Positions 35,253 to 44,829 of a stretch of DNA of 64,000 bases are shown one piece after another. This DNA is from Allacma fusca (lineage: Eukaryota; Arthropoda; Collembola; Symphypleona; Sminthuridae). A program made the position numbers and the translations under genes. The stretch lies in contig OX359246.1 of NCBI GenBank assembly GCA_947179485.1, positions 5,270,001-5,334,000 of the forward strand. Direction: 5' to 3'. The notes beneath the pieces were generated by a model. The model made no database searches. It had not been told where the DNA came from and was given only the letters and a program-made list of their open reading frames with translations. The number at the start of each line of letters is the position of its first letter. The first letter of the stretch is position 1.

Positions 35253-35288
35253 CTGCCAGTATTTGATCATGTGAGAGCAGTCCCTTCA
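35253..35288 (-). CDS. Candidate micro-exon (36 bp, or 38 with alternative acceptor)
   Basis: The donor CAG|gtgagttac is excellent. With the acceptor aaaacagag| the exon is 36 bp and open in the shared phase (K-G-L-L-S-H-D-Q-I-L-A), joining 29746-29766 through Glu. With the more usual aaaacag| it is 38 bp and would need a phase-2 intron upstream. It lies between two MITEs, not inside either. Confidence 0.6.
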
Positions 35289-35481
35289 CTCTGTTTTAAA
35301 TAAATAGAAGACAGTTTAATAAAATATTCCATTTCAATAATAATTCAACTTTGTACACTTGTATTTTTTGAAACGTTTTATCACCCAAATTAAATTCATA
35401 GGATGAGGAATTTTTAGAGTTTTGGGGGGATTTCCTAAACTGTGAAAATACATACAAGACAATTAATTATTATACATGGGA

Positions 35482-36313
35482 TAGAGCTACTTTTGGGATC
35501 GGGATACACCCAGGAATTGGGTTCAGGATCGGGAACGGGTTCGAGTTCGGGTGTCTAATTAATGTTCCCAAATACTTTGGGACCAGGTTCAATAACATGC
35601 TCAGCAGACCCGGGATCGGGACCTGGTTTGGGAACGGGTTCAAGCTTGATGAAGGTATTTGTGTTCCCGTTGGGAACCGAGAACATCTTCGTTCCCACAC
35701 CCGTTACACGCTTAACGTTCCCGGCAACTACGCATCCATCTAGCGGAGAAAAAAATACCCTCGGCTTCCCTCGTTAAAGTGTTGAGATAATAATTTTACA
35801 TAAGCGACTTGAGCTGTTTCGCATATTGTCAGTTGGGATCGCATAGTAGTGATTTCCGCCTACTCTAACTTGCAAGATGAAAGTCATTGCAAAACTCATA
35901 GTGGGAATCGTTTAAGCAGTCTTCCTGCTTTTTCGGCAACAGACGTTTAGTTTGATGACCATTTTTAATAGTGCCTAAATCTATTGTTGCATGGTGAGCA
36001 TGCATAAGTATTGCTAAATCAATAAAAATGTGAAGAAAAAAATTTATTTACACTAACTGCACTGGTCCCGGGAACGAGTCCGGGTTCAAGGGTTTCGGGA
36101 TCGGGATTGGGAGCAAATTTTATCTGATTTCGGGTTCGGGATCGGGTTTGAGATCAACGATTGAAGCATATTTAATATCTGGTTTTTGTGCTCCCGATCC
36201 CAGTATTTCGGGAACGGGTTATGGTTTGAGTCCGAAAATATTGATGACCCGATTTTCGGGATCGGGTTCGGGAATGGGATCAAACTTTTCATTCCCACAA
36301 GTAATTAGCTCTA
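35482..36313. mobile_element. hAT-like MITE, GGGATCGGGTTCGGG arms, perfect TSD
   Basis: Ends TAGAGCTACTTTTGGGATC and AATTAGCTCTA are inverted. The duplication acatggga is perfect (35474-35481 and 36314-36321). Arms are GGGATCGGG/GGGTTCGGG words. Confidence 0.9.
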
Positions 36314-36321
36314 ACATGGGA

Positions 36322-37967
36322 TAGTCATTTGGAGGCGCAGGCCCCGAAATAGTGGTGCACCCCAAGTTTGTGTTCTTACAGAAGAGAGTGAGAAGAAATG
36401 AATTATCTATAATTATTATAAATCTGAATTCAAAATTAACTACCCCTACGCTTTTGCAAATATTTTTGCCATTTTCTCACAAACCTCAGAACTCTCGACT
36501 CAGCTTTTAGCTGGAATTAGAGCAAAGTAAGTTTAAGTCTAGTCCAATTTTCCCAAGTCAAATATTGGGGTCTAGGAGTTGACAATATATGACTAATATA
36601 TGATTAATATGTGAGGTTTATGAAGTGCTTAAAACAGTAAATATGTCTTTATAACTTCCCTCACATTTTCAGTTCCTGAAACCATAATTTTTGTATCAGG
36701 AAGACGATACTAGGATCAAATGAACCCCTTTTCAATTTGTCTTCGAAAATGGCAAAGCATTTCACAAAAATGCTTTAGAATATTTTAGAAAATATTTGAA
36801 AACTACATTGCCGTTTTCCGAAAAATCACTGATCCTACTCCAATTTTATGACAGCTGTAAGAAGAGTTTTTCTTCAGGTAATGGGATAAAACAAACATGA
36901 AAAATTCTGAAAAATATCTGGTACATCTCAAAAAATAGTAAGCTATTTAGCAGGATTTACTGGGAACTCCTTTCGTGGTATCCAAATATTGGGCAGATTT
37001 TAGCGGTCCTCAGACCTGACCTGTTAAAGGACCCGGGTGTACGATCGAAGGTACATAAAATATGGCAATTTGTTGGGGCTGTTTTATTCTTCTCGAAAAC
37101 TAACGTAAGTAATGTCTATAAAGGGAAATCTTGTGAAATAACGTTGTTGAGCTTATCAAGAATAATTATTAATATATTTTGCCTGACTTACGCTCCAAGA
37201 TTCAGGGGACGGGAAATGCTGGGTGAAATAGTGAGACAAAATATTGCCAGGATCGTAACTAAACCCGACATTTTTCAGCTCGATTTTTGTCTTGGTGAAC
37301 TTGAATTTATTATTGAACTACTTTTTAGAATTCAATTAGAAAATAGCCGTTGCACTGAATCGAAGGTATAGTAGTTGTACGCTTGAATGAAAAAAACTAA
37401 ATAGAGATAAAGCAGACGTGAGGGTGGATCTATATGCTATAACACCGTGAAGCACAATGAAGAATGGATAACAGAATGGATAACATACTTTGGTGGATAC
37501 AGTATTGTTGGATGTTTTATTTACACGTCATCGGTGAAGGGACAAAATGAACATATAACATTTTCCCTGCCGTTGCAAAATAAGTTAGATGTCTATTTAG
37601 CAAAATTTTGCAAAATTAAAGTAAAATATTTTTATAACGGACGCCATTAAAACGGAATTCTCATTATACCCCACACATTCGTCCATCCCCGCTAAAACTT
37701 CCTATAAAAGCATGTAATGTCCGTTATATTCAGATAATGGAAAAATGATTATATCTGATAAAAATCCGCACTTCCGTTCGTTCCAATGATAAGAAGATTT
37801 TTCTGGCACATATGTATGGTTGTCAATAGCAAAACAATCCACTGCTGACTTAGTATTTAATCGAGAGAGCATCAACTTTATTTTGCCTTTTCACCGACTA
37901 CTCATAACATTTATCTATCTCGTTTTAAAATATCTGCATATTAAGTCCAGGAACTTTGTACTTCGAC
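36322..37967. other. Intron sequence with two out-of-phase exon-like segments
   Basis: Segments at 36481-36510 (30 bp) and 37192-37218 (27 bp) have good minus-strand splice sites but contain stops in the gene's phase. They are not accepted. No other gene is seen. Confidence 0.35.
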
Positions 37968-38010
37968 AGATGTTAAACAATATATATCCACGTATTCCAA
38001 TTATTTCAAC

Positions 38011-40560
38011 ATGGTTGATATTATTCCAAATCGTGCATGGAAAGGATTTAAACATTACATAAAAATCCATTTTGGAGTGGAATTTATGTTAGCTATAATT
38101 AGATTACAAAAGTACTCACGAAAATTAGCACATATTAAGAACAACATACATTTTCTAAAGAAGTGCAAAATCCATGAAATTTTACCTACTTTCGTTCGTA
38201 TTCCAAAATCATACAACAAAATTCAATCACGGAAATCAAGACAGCTGATTCAAAAACTTGAATTTGATCTTCTAAACGAATCAATTAAATGTCAATACAA
38301 AAATGAAAAAGATACAGAATTTTACATGCATAAGTGCAACAATCAACTATCAACACTCCCAACTTCAATTCAAGATTGGATTACCACACTTATTGACATT
38401 GATTTTCAACAAATATTCCAAAACATTAAGGAAAAGCAAACAATGAAATACAACCTACTACTGAAATCATCAAACAATATAATCTCAACAATTCAACAAC
38501 TATCGGAAAATATAGTGGGAGACAAAAGGAATGTAATCAATCTAAGTAATTACAAACCAACAGATGAAGAAATAAAGATTCTTACTTTAGGAATGAATTA
38601 TGCGCTCCCCCCTAACAAGCACATTTTAAAGAATATAAGATTGAAATTCATAGCCACAATGGAATCTCATCTCAAAAATGAAAACATTCCAGAAATTGAA
38701 AAAGAAAGCATACGACGCAATATAACCAAAATAGTACAAGATGGACAGTTAATTAAACCTAATAATGAAATCATCAGAATACTTAAGAATTTACAGAAAA
38801 ATGAAAACATCTTAATAATGAAAGCAGACAAAGGTAATGCCACTGTCATAATGAATAAATTAGATTACCACCAAAAAATTATTCAGCTCATTCAAGATGG
38901 CCCATATTCTAAATTATCTAATGATCCCACTGAAACCAATTTAAGTACTTTGAAACAAAAATGCAAGGAATTACTTAATACCAGAAGAATAACCAAGGAA
39001 CTTTACAACAGCATTATTACAAATCAACCCAGGATTTCAAAATTTTTTGGCCTTCCTAAAATTCATAAAGACAACACTCCATTCCGACCAATCAATGACT
39101 ATAGAGGATCAGTTAACTACAAACTAGCCAGAATATTAAACAGATTAATTTCTCTAACGAATCAATATCCACAAACAACGGTAAGGAATTCTTTCGAATT
39201 AATGGATATGATCAAAGATATCAAAATTCCTCCGGAATCCATTCTAGTATCTTTTGATGTAAAAAGCTTATATACAAATTTACCATTAACTGAAAGTATC
39301 CAAGCAGTAGAAGAAAGACTAAAAACATCTTCAGATTGGAAAATTCGAGAATTTGAGCTACTTACAATTGAAGACATTATATCTCTCTTGAGAATCTGTC
39401 TCAATAATACTTATTTCCAATATAACCATGAAATCTACTCACAAGACGATGGCTGTCCAATGGGATCACCTATTTCAGGAACAATTGCTGACATATTTTT
39501 ACAAAAACTAGAAACTGATGTAGTGGTAAGTAACTCCAAAATCTTATTCTGGAAACGGTATGTTGACGACGTAATTGCTATTGTTGATAAGTCCAACAAG
39601 AATGAAATTCTTAACTATTTAAACTCATATCATCCACAAATCCAATTTACAATTGAAGAAGAGCAGCATAACGAGATTCCTTTCTTAGATGTTCTTATAA
39701 TACGCAATGCAGATGGCAACATTGAAACCAAAGTCTACAGAAAGAATACACACACAGATAGATATCTAAATTTTAAATCTTTTCATCACACCTCCCAAAA
39801 AATTTCAGTCGTAGATGCTTTAGTTCACAGAGCTTTTAAAATCTGCCACCCAAAATATTTGGAAGCTGAATTATTACACATCAGAAAAGTACTTGCAAGA
39901 AATGCATACCCGATAAAATTCATAGAAAAAAGAATCAACCGAATGAGAAACAAGTTACATCCGAGGAGAACCATAGTCGCACAACCAACAATGATAAAAA
40001 ATCATACAACACCTTTATCTGCACCAGACACATCAATTTTGCTCTCATCAATCATAGAAACAGAAAACAAGATTGAACCATGGATTCCAATTCCATACAT
40101 AGGCAATATTTCTAATAGGATCGCAGGATACTTGAGAAGAGTCTTGAAATGGAAACCTACTTTCTTACCCGGTATAAAAATCCAAAACTTAATGAAAAGT
40201 TTAAAAGATGGAGAAAATTCTGAAAATGCTGGAGTATACATCATACCTTGTAATACTTGCAATTCAATATACGTTGGGGAAACCTATAGGCACCTAAACA
40301 CAAGAGTACAAGAACATAAAGATAATGTCAGAAGAAAAGAATATAAAAAATCAGCTATTGCAAGACACATAATAAGAAACAGAAGTCATCATATTGCATG
40401 GGACGATGCAAAGATTGTTGTTCCCGAACATAATCATTTCCTACGACAAATAAAGGAAGGTTTAGTTATCCAACAATCAAAACAGTCATTGATGAACGTC
40501 AACCAAGGTTTTATTTTAAGCAACGCATGGAAGCCAATAATCCCGAATTTAATAGATTGA
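38011..40560 (+). CDS. Penelope-like reverse transcriptase with C-terminal GIY-YIG endonuclease
   Basis: 849 codons starting at the ATG inside the 5' terminal repeat. The N-terminal region has the Penelope-type K-C-K-x-H-x(4)-P-x-F block (about residues 50-60). RT signatures are A-D-K-G-N-A, G-L-P-K-I-H-K (347), S-F-D-V-K-S-L-Y-T-N-L-P (about 414), G-C-P-M-G-S-P (481) and R-Y-V-D-D (516-520, the catalytic aspartates). The C-terminus has the GIY-YIG nuclease: G-V-Y at 741, C-x-x-C at 747/750, Y-V-G-E-T at 754, followed by the expected R and E-H. It would nick the target and prime reverse transcription at the break. Length and domain order match canonical Penelope. No frameshift or missing catalytic residue is seen. 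Confidence 0.95.
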   Translation: MVDIIPNRAWKGFKHYIKIHFGVEFMLAIIRLQKYSRKLAHIKNNIHFLKKCKIHEILPTFVRIPKSYNKIQSRKSRQLIQKLEFDLLNESIKCQYKNEKDTEFYMHKCNNQLSTLPTSIQDWITTLIDIDFQQIFQNIKEKQTMKYNLLLKSSNNIISTIQQLSENIVGDKRNVINLSNYKPTDEEIKILTLGMNYALPPNKHILKNIRLKFIATMESHLKNENIPEIEKESIRRNITKIVQDGQLIKPNNEIIRILKNLQKNENILIMKADKGNATVIMNKLDYHQKIIQLIQDGPYSKLSNDPTETNLSTLKQKCKELLNTRRITKELYNSIITNQPRISKFFGLPKIHKDNTPFRPINDYRGSVNYKLARILNRLISLTNQYPQTTVRNSFELMDMIKDIKIPPESILVSFDVKSLYTNLPLTESIQAVEERLKTSSDWKIREFELLTIEDIISLLRICLNNTYFQYNHEIYSQDDGCPMGSPISGTIADIFLQKLETDVVVSNSKILFWKRYVDDVIAIVDKSNKNEILNYLNSYHPQIQFTIEEEQHNEIPFLDVLIIRNADGNIETKVYRKNTHTDRYLNFKSFHHTSQKISVVDALVHRAFKICHPKYLEAELLHIRKVLARNAYPIKFIEKRINRMRNKLHPRRTIVAQPTMIKNHTTPLSAPDTSILLSSIIETENKIEPWIPIPYIGNISNRIAGYLRRVLKWKPTFLPGIKIQNLMKSLKDGENSENAGVYIIPCNTCNSIYVGETYRHLNTRVQEHKDNVRRKEYKKSAIARHIIRNRSHHIAWDDAKIVVPEHNHFLRQIKEGLVIQQSKQSLMNVNQGFILSNAWKPIIPNLID

Positions 40561-40701
40561 TCTTGTTTTTAATTTAAATTGTTGAAAAAATAATTATTTT
40601 TTGCAAAATATTCACAACTCAATAATTTTAAATTAGAATAATGTAAAATTTTTATAAATACTACATCAAACAAGGATAGCATAGTTAGTCATAATTAAGC
40701 C

Positions 40702-40744
40702 CTGAAGATGAACACTGTTTGAGTTCGAAAGCTTGGCAAATAAA
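40702..40744 (+). ncRNA. Hammerhead-like motif and poly(A) signal near the 3' end of element A
   Basis: CTGAAGA (40702) is followed by a GAAC/GTTC stem-capable segment, GAAA (40727) and AATAAA (40739). This order resembles the CUGANGA-stem II-GAAA core of the type I hammerhead ribozymes reported in Penelope-like elements. The cleavage-site side (stems I and III) is not clear by eye. Confidence 0.4.
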
Positions 40745-40803
40745 TTGATTCTAAGCAATATCCACGTATTCCAATTATTTCAACATGGTAGATGTTAAAC
40801 AAT

Positions 40804-41475
40804 TTTATTGCACACACAAAGAATTTCCTTGCCTTCCACACATATCAATTTATAGCAAACTTAGCAAAAACTAATGCCTCGATGATATATAGTTGAGCAA
40901 AAAACTATTTGAGAGTCAATTTAATCTCTTCATCGGTGTTTTTATAAAAAGTTAATAAATACGTACTGAACTGCAATGTGGCCAAATGAGCTCATATTTA
41001 TATGTATTTATGATGAAGCAGATGGAAATCCACCCACCAATAATTAAAGAAAACCACATGAAAAATTGCTCTTCAGGATATCAGTGCCATTCAGAGTGGG
41101 CAAAATACCATATTTACAAAAAAAAACACGTTTTACAGAGTATAGTCAGTAACGTTTGCACATCTGGGTTAACCAGGATCGAATCATAATATGCTACAAA
41201 ATTTAGGAAGAAATATTTTTGCTCTTTTTGTTTTATTGCGGATCTACTGATATTTTTGCAAAGCAATCGGCTCATAGACGCACAAGTTATAAACCCTTTC
41301 CTAAACAGAATCCGAAAAAGGATTTTATACCTGCTTAGCTCAAACCGGATAAGATATCTTTTCGGATGAAGATCTATAATATTTCGGATATCTCTCTCTC
41401 GGATCTCGACGAAACAAAAAATTCATTGCGAGTCAATTATACGACTTCAGGAAGTACTTTAATCCTCTCTATACC
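40804..41475. other. Sequence between element A and the 1.6-kb repeat
   Basis: AT-rich, no gene recognised. Confidence 0.4.
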
Positions 41476-43099
41476 AAAGGGCGGATTATTGCATACAAAG
41501 GCGTTTATCCCGTCCTATGCCTCCTGTACCATTTGTGCCTCGAAACCCTTGTCTTATTAACTGAAATTCCAAATTTCAATAATAATATAATAATAAGCAA
41601 AATATTAGCTGAGACAGTGAGGGCTCCCACAATTCATGTTGGAACATTCAAATTTTGCGACCTCTACCGGCCGAATCTAGAAAAACTGAGAAGAAACTTT
41701 TGTGCTGGTTTCGGCATTGAACCTGAACACTCTGCAATAAATTTTTTATTCCGATATCAATTTTACATTCCGCGAGGGCTCCTTGTCAGTCATACATGTG
41801 TCTGACCCAAGCCTCATGTTTAAGTGCGTGCATCCATTACTGTGTGTGTACAGAATGTACATGCATATAATTATATGTGCACATATGTAATTACTACTAG
41901 AATTATAAGTATTTACACTAAAGATGTTAATTGAAGAGTAAACATGATTTCCTTGCTGTGCTCAAGTGACTAACAATAAGACAGACACAGGACTCATTCT
42001 AAGCGAATTTTTATCGCTGGCTAAGAAGCAAATTTCCATGTTTTTAAATTCCCCCTGCTTCACATAAACATTTCCACAAAGTATTTGCAAAAGTACCTCT
42101 AAAAGTTTCTACAATAATGGAAAGGTCCTAAAGGTCCATTAATGCATCAAATCCGATCATACACAAGAAGTACTTTTATTGTTCATTAAATTAAATTGGA
42201 AATGCTTATATCTTAATGGACAATGGGAGGTCTGATGCCAGTGATAGGGATTTGCAATATCTTGTGTTAATCTTGCGTAGAAATTCTATTCTTGGAAATT
42301 CAGATTGGGTTCGTTTTTATATCTTAGCTACAACAATTTTATTATTATACTGGATTACGTGGTTTGATTTATTTCACAATTATATTACATTATTACTCCA
42401 TATGTGCATCTTACATTTACTTCAAGTCTTCTCCCTTTCAAAACTTCCACCTAACCATTTTTGCATCTTAAACCCCACATGCGTATAAAATAGGTTCCGT
42501 AGGATTTACTTTTAGCATTCAAGACAGCCAGGCTTGAAGACACTAATGACACAATTATGTGAGAAGCGTACAGTTCATGTTGTTTATATTAGCAGCCTTA
42601 AAAGACTCAAAAAGACTTTCCAGTACCTACCCAAAAAAACATTATCATACATGAGAATGTGTCCAAATATTTTTGAACCAGTCCATTGAAGCAGCTCTCT
42701 TATATACTGTATAGGGTGTCATTTATAATAATTATCATGATAATTATAATGTTCTCTAGGACATACATATATGTATGTGAAAGAGGAGAGGAGTGAGCTG
42801 ACTTTAAATTGGAAGCCTATACTAGTACATGTCGACATAATTGTTTATAGTTAAAATGCTGGGCTCTTGTGATAATAAGCGCTGATTAATCTGTATTTGC
42901 CACTTATGAGGCCCTTGTAATAATATAATAGGAAAAAATTCATTCCTCTCGTAATAAGTTCCAGACGCGCTCCTTCTCCTTCACATGCAATCCTCGGGGT
43001 AATAATAATTATGAATTTGAGCCGAAGACAGCTCCCTAATGGGCTATTTATAGCTCTGAAGTAATACACACAGTGATGACATGTGCTCTAAGCCTTCCA
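41476..43099 (+). repeat. 1624-bp flanking direct repeat X, left copy
   Basis: Identical in phase to 51880-53503 (constant offset 10404, all short ORFs at matching positions). It begins AAAGGGCGGATTATTGC and ends TCTAAGCCTTCCA. It directly abuts, through 11 filler bases (43100-43110), the first pseudo-LTR of element B. Contents are non-coding as far as I can tell. It includes a 20-bp perfect palindrome at 42728-42747 (centre TCATGA). Confidence 0.93.
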
Positions 43100-43160
43100 G
43101 AGACAACAATTGTGGACAATTACTCACTCACTTATTTTTCACCATTACTAATTATTCAAA

Positions 43161-43368
43161 GTAAGATTTTGAGCCGCCATTATGTATGAATATAATTTTA
43201 TATAATCAGACCTACACAGATATAACTATAACTAAAATAAGTCTCCATTCACTTATGACTATGAATATTTAATTCTCCATTCCTAACAAAAACAAAATTA
43301 ACTTTTTGTAAATTAATTAATTTTTTAATATTTTTTAATTTCTTTGATTAATTTTTTGATTAATACAG
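43161..43368 (+). promoter_or_regulatory. Putative intron in the pseudo-LTR / 5' leader of element B
   Basis: GTAAGA follows TTCAAA, and 208 bp later a T-rich tract with ATTAAT branch-like words ends in TACAG. Removal would join the start of the pseudo-LTR to CCTGATGATGAAAA. Repeated at 47358-47565 and 51555-51762. Penelope-like elements are known to retain introns. Here this is inferred from sequence only. Confidence 0.45.
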
Positions 43369-43369
43369 C

Positions 43370-43411
43370 CTGATGATGAAAATTTGACTCGAAACATGTC
43401 GTTTGAATAAA
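43370..43411 (+). ncRNA. Hammerhead-like motif in the pseudo-LTR (repeated at 47567 and 51764)
   Basis: CTGATGA, a short variable segment, CGAAAC and AATAAA occur in the same order as in element A and in the fragment at 62847. Stem II is weak (2 bp obvious). A hammerhead is plausible but unproven. Confidence 0.4.
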
Positions 43412-43524
43412 CCAAAATCAAAATTACCAGAGTTCAAACTACATATTATTGACAACGGTGGCTGCAGGATATTTACCCCTTACATAGATATCTCCTTACC
43501 TGCGGCAAGTATCATTTGATCCCG

Positions 43525-44829
43525 ATGTCTCTCCTTGGAAAAAGAAGAACTCCGGTACAGGCTACTAATAATAATATCAAAATCCGTAGAATGGACCCGA
43601 CATTTACAAGAGGAAATGCTAATGATTTTTACAACGGGAATCAAGAAAGATTTACAGACATTTTAAAGGCTCTGGACCCAAGAAATAAACTCTCCATCCA
43701 TAATTACGTAAGCGCAGATAAGATGGACTGTCAAGTACTTAACTATTTACGCGCACTCGATAAAGTCAAAATCAGTCCCACATTTGACGAAGACAAATTA
43801 AAACACTGGCTGAATTATTGCGGAGAACATCAGTTACGTTTCAAACTTGACAGAGCAGAAGTCTCTACAAATATATTGACGCAATTCTCTGCAGCAGTCC
43901 AAACCAGGTACTGCGGAGAAAATTTAAACTCTGCAACTACAGCTAACAAAGCGGTAACTGACTTCAAACCAAATATTATTGTTCCACAATACTCTCACAT
44001 GCCCAGAATTACATATGTATACATGGCTCAACTGAAAAAAGAATTTGCTTTAAAATCACAGAAAGTCTTATCAGATGGACAACATTTCTCTTCAGAGTTG
44101 AGATTTTTAAATGGTATGGAAATCATTTACGATCATCTTTCCAATACAGAGGATTCGCAATTCTTCGACGAAGATACAGAACGAGAAGCGAAAACAACGG
44201 CTGTTAAATTTTACACAGCTGAATTTTTCTTGCTAGCAAAAACCACTGTCCTCAAACATACAAACCAGAAGAAAATCGACTGGGATAGTTACTCGTGCAA
44301 AACGAAAGTCAACTTTCCGAGATATTTAAAAGAAGTCACTGAAATTCCACAAGTGTTTACAAGATATAAAGAAGATTTTCAAAAAATTTCTGCATTCCCT
44401 GATGCATGCACTATTCTTCAGAATCTAGACAAGATGTATGCCCAACAAGATTTAAAAGCTCAAAAATCTGGAGAACGTACAAATAAACAGCCTACTCAAC
44501 AGCATAGCTCCTCCAATTCTTCATCATTCATTATCCAACCAAATAGAGGAAACCCCTACAATGCTCTCAAGAAATATTCAAATGGACCCTCATCTCGTAA
44601 TTTTAACCGTTCAGGGAATTACCAGCGCTACAACCAGCATGCTAATAGTCATCATAACAACGGATTCCGAAATCCTCGAAGACCTCCTCGAAACAATTCT
44701 CGAAATTTTCACCACCAACAACAACAGTTGGAAGATCAGTTTCCACATTCTCATGACAAGAATCAATCACGAATTCCCATCAGCAATATTAGATTAGCTG
44801 ATCTAGAACTTTCCACCACCAATAAATGA
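43525..44829 (+). CDS. Element B ORF1 (434 aa), basic nucleic-acid-binding-like protein, unit 1
   Basis: Starts at ATG 43525 (M-S-L-L-G-K-R-R-T-P). The open frame extends upstream without an ATG. The first 320 residues look globular, with no recognised fold. The last 110 are rich in N, Q, R, S and H with R-R-P-P-R-N-N motifs and a Q-Q-Q-Q run, typical of a gag-like RNA-binding tail. No zinc knuckle and no GIY-YIG are present. It ends A-A-A-TGA in the same reading frame as the RT ORF, so it may be the N-terminal part of a readthrough fusion. Unknown family; probably the particle or RNA-binding protein of the element. Confidence 0.85.
   Translation: MSLLGKRRTPVQATNNNIKIRRMDPTFTRGNANDFYNGNQERFTDILKALDPRNKLSIHNYVSADKMDCQVLNYLRALDKVKISPTFDEDKLKHWLNYCGEHQLRFKLDRAEVSTNILTQFSAAVQTRYCGENLNSATTANKAVTDFKPNIIVPQYSHMPRITYVYMAQLKKEFALKSQKVLSDGQHFSSELRFLNGMEIIYDHLSNTEDSQFFDEDTEREAKTTAVKFYTAEFFLLAKTTVLKHTNQKKIDWDSYSCKTKVNFPRYLKEVTEIPQVFTRYKEDFQKISAFPDACTILQNLDKMYAQQDLKAQKSGERTNKQPTQQHSSSNSSSFIIQPNRGNPYNALKKYSNGPSSRNFNRSGNYQRYNQHANSHHNNGFRNPRRPPRNNSRNFHHQQQQLEDQFPHSHDKNQSRIPISNIRLADLELSTTNK

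Larger units (their letters stand above)
37984..40789 (+). mobile_element. Intact Penelope-like element A (EN-plus) with 14-bp TSD
   Basis: A 2.8-kb element with 32-bp terminal direct repeats (37984-38015 and 40758-40789, beginning ATATCCACGTATTCCAATTA). The target duplication agatgttaaacaat is perfect (37968-37981 and 40790-40803). One uninterrupted ORF fills it. Intact coding, identical repeats and an exact target duplication point to a recent insertion by a possibly active copy. Confidence 0.93.
43111..43486 (+). repeat. Pseudo-LTR, copy 1 (element B)
   Basis: 376 bp. It contains a possible 208-bp intron (donor AAA|gtaaga at 43161, acceptor gattaatacag at 43368), CTGATGA at 43370, GAAAC at 43391 and AATAAA at about 43405. 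It ends in CCCCTTACATA, after which unit-specific sequence leads to ORF1. Confidence 0.88.

Noticed and set aside
36481..36510. 30-bp splice-flanked segment on the minus strand
   Set aside because: TGA in the shared phase. Open only in phase 0. The adjacent 27-bp segment at 37192-37218 behaves the same way, so neither fits the gene.
37192..37218. 27-bp splice-flanked segment on the minus strand
   Set aside because: TGA in the shared phase despite good splice sites.
41533..42488. 90-codon ORFs in repeat X
   Set aside because: No domain signal. They are repeated only because X is duplicated.
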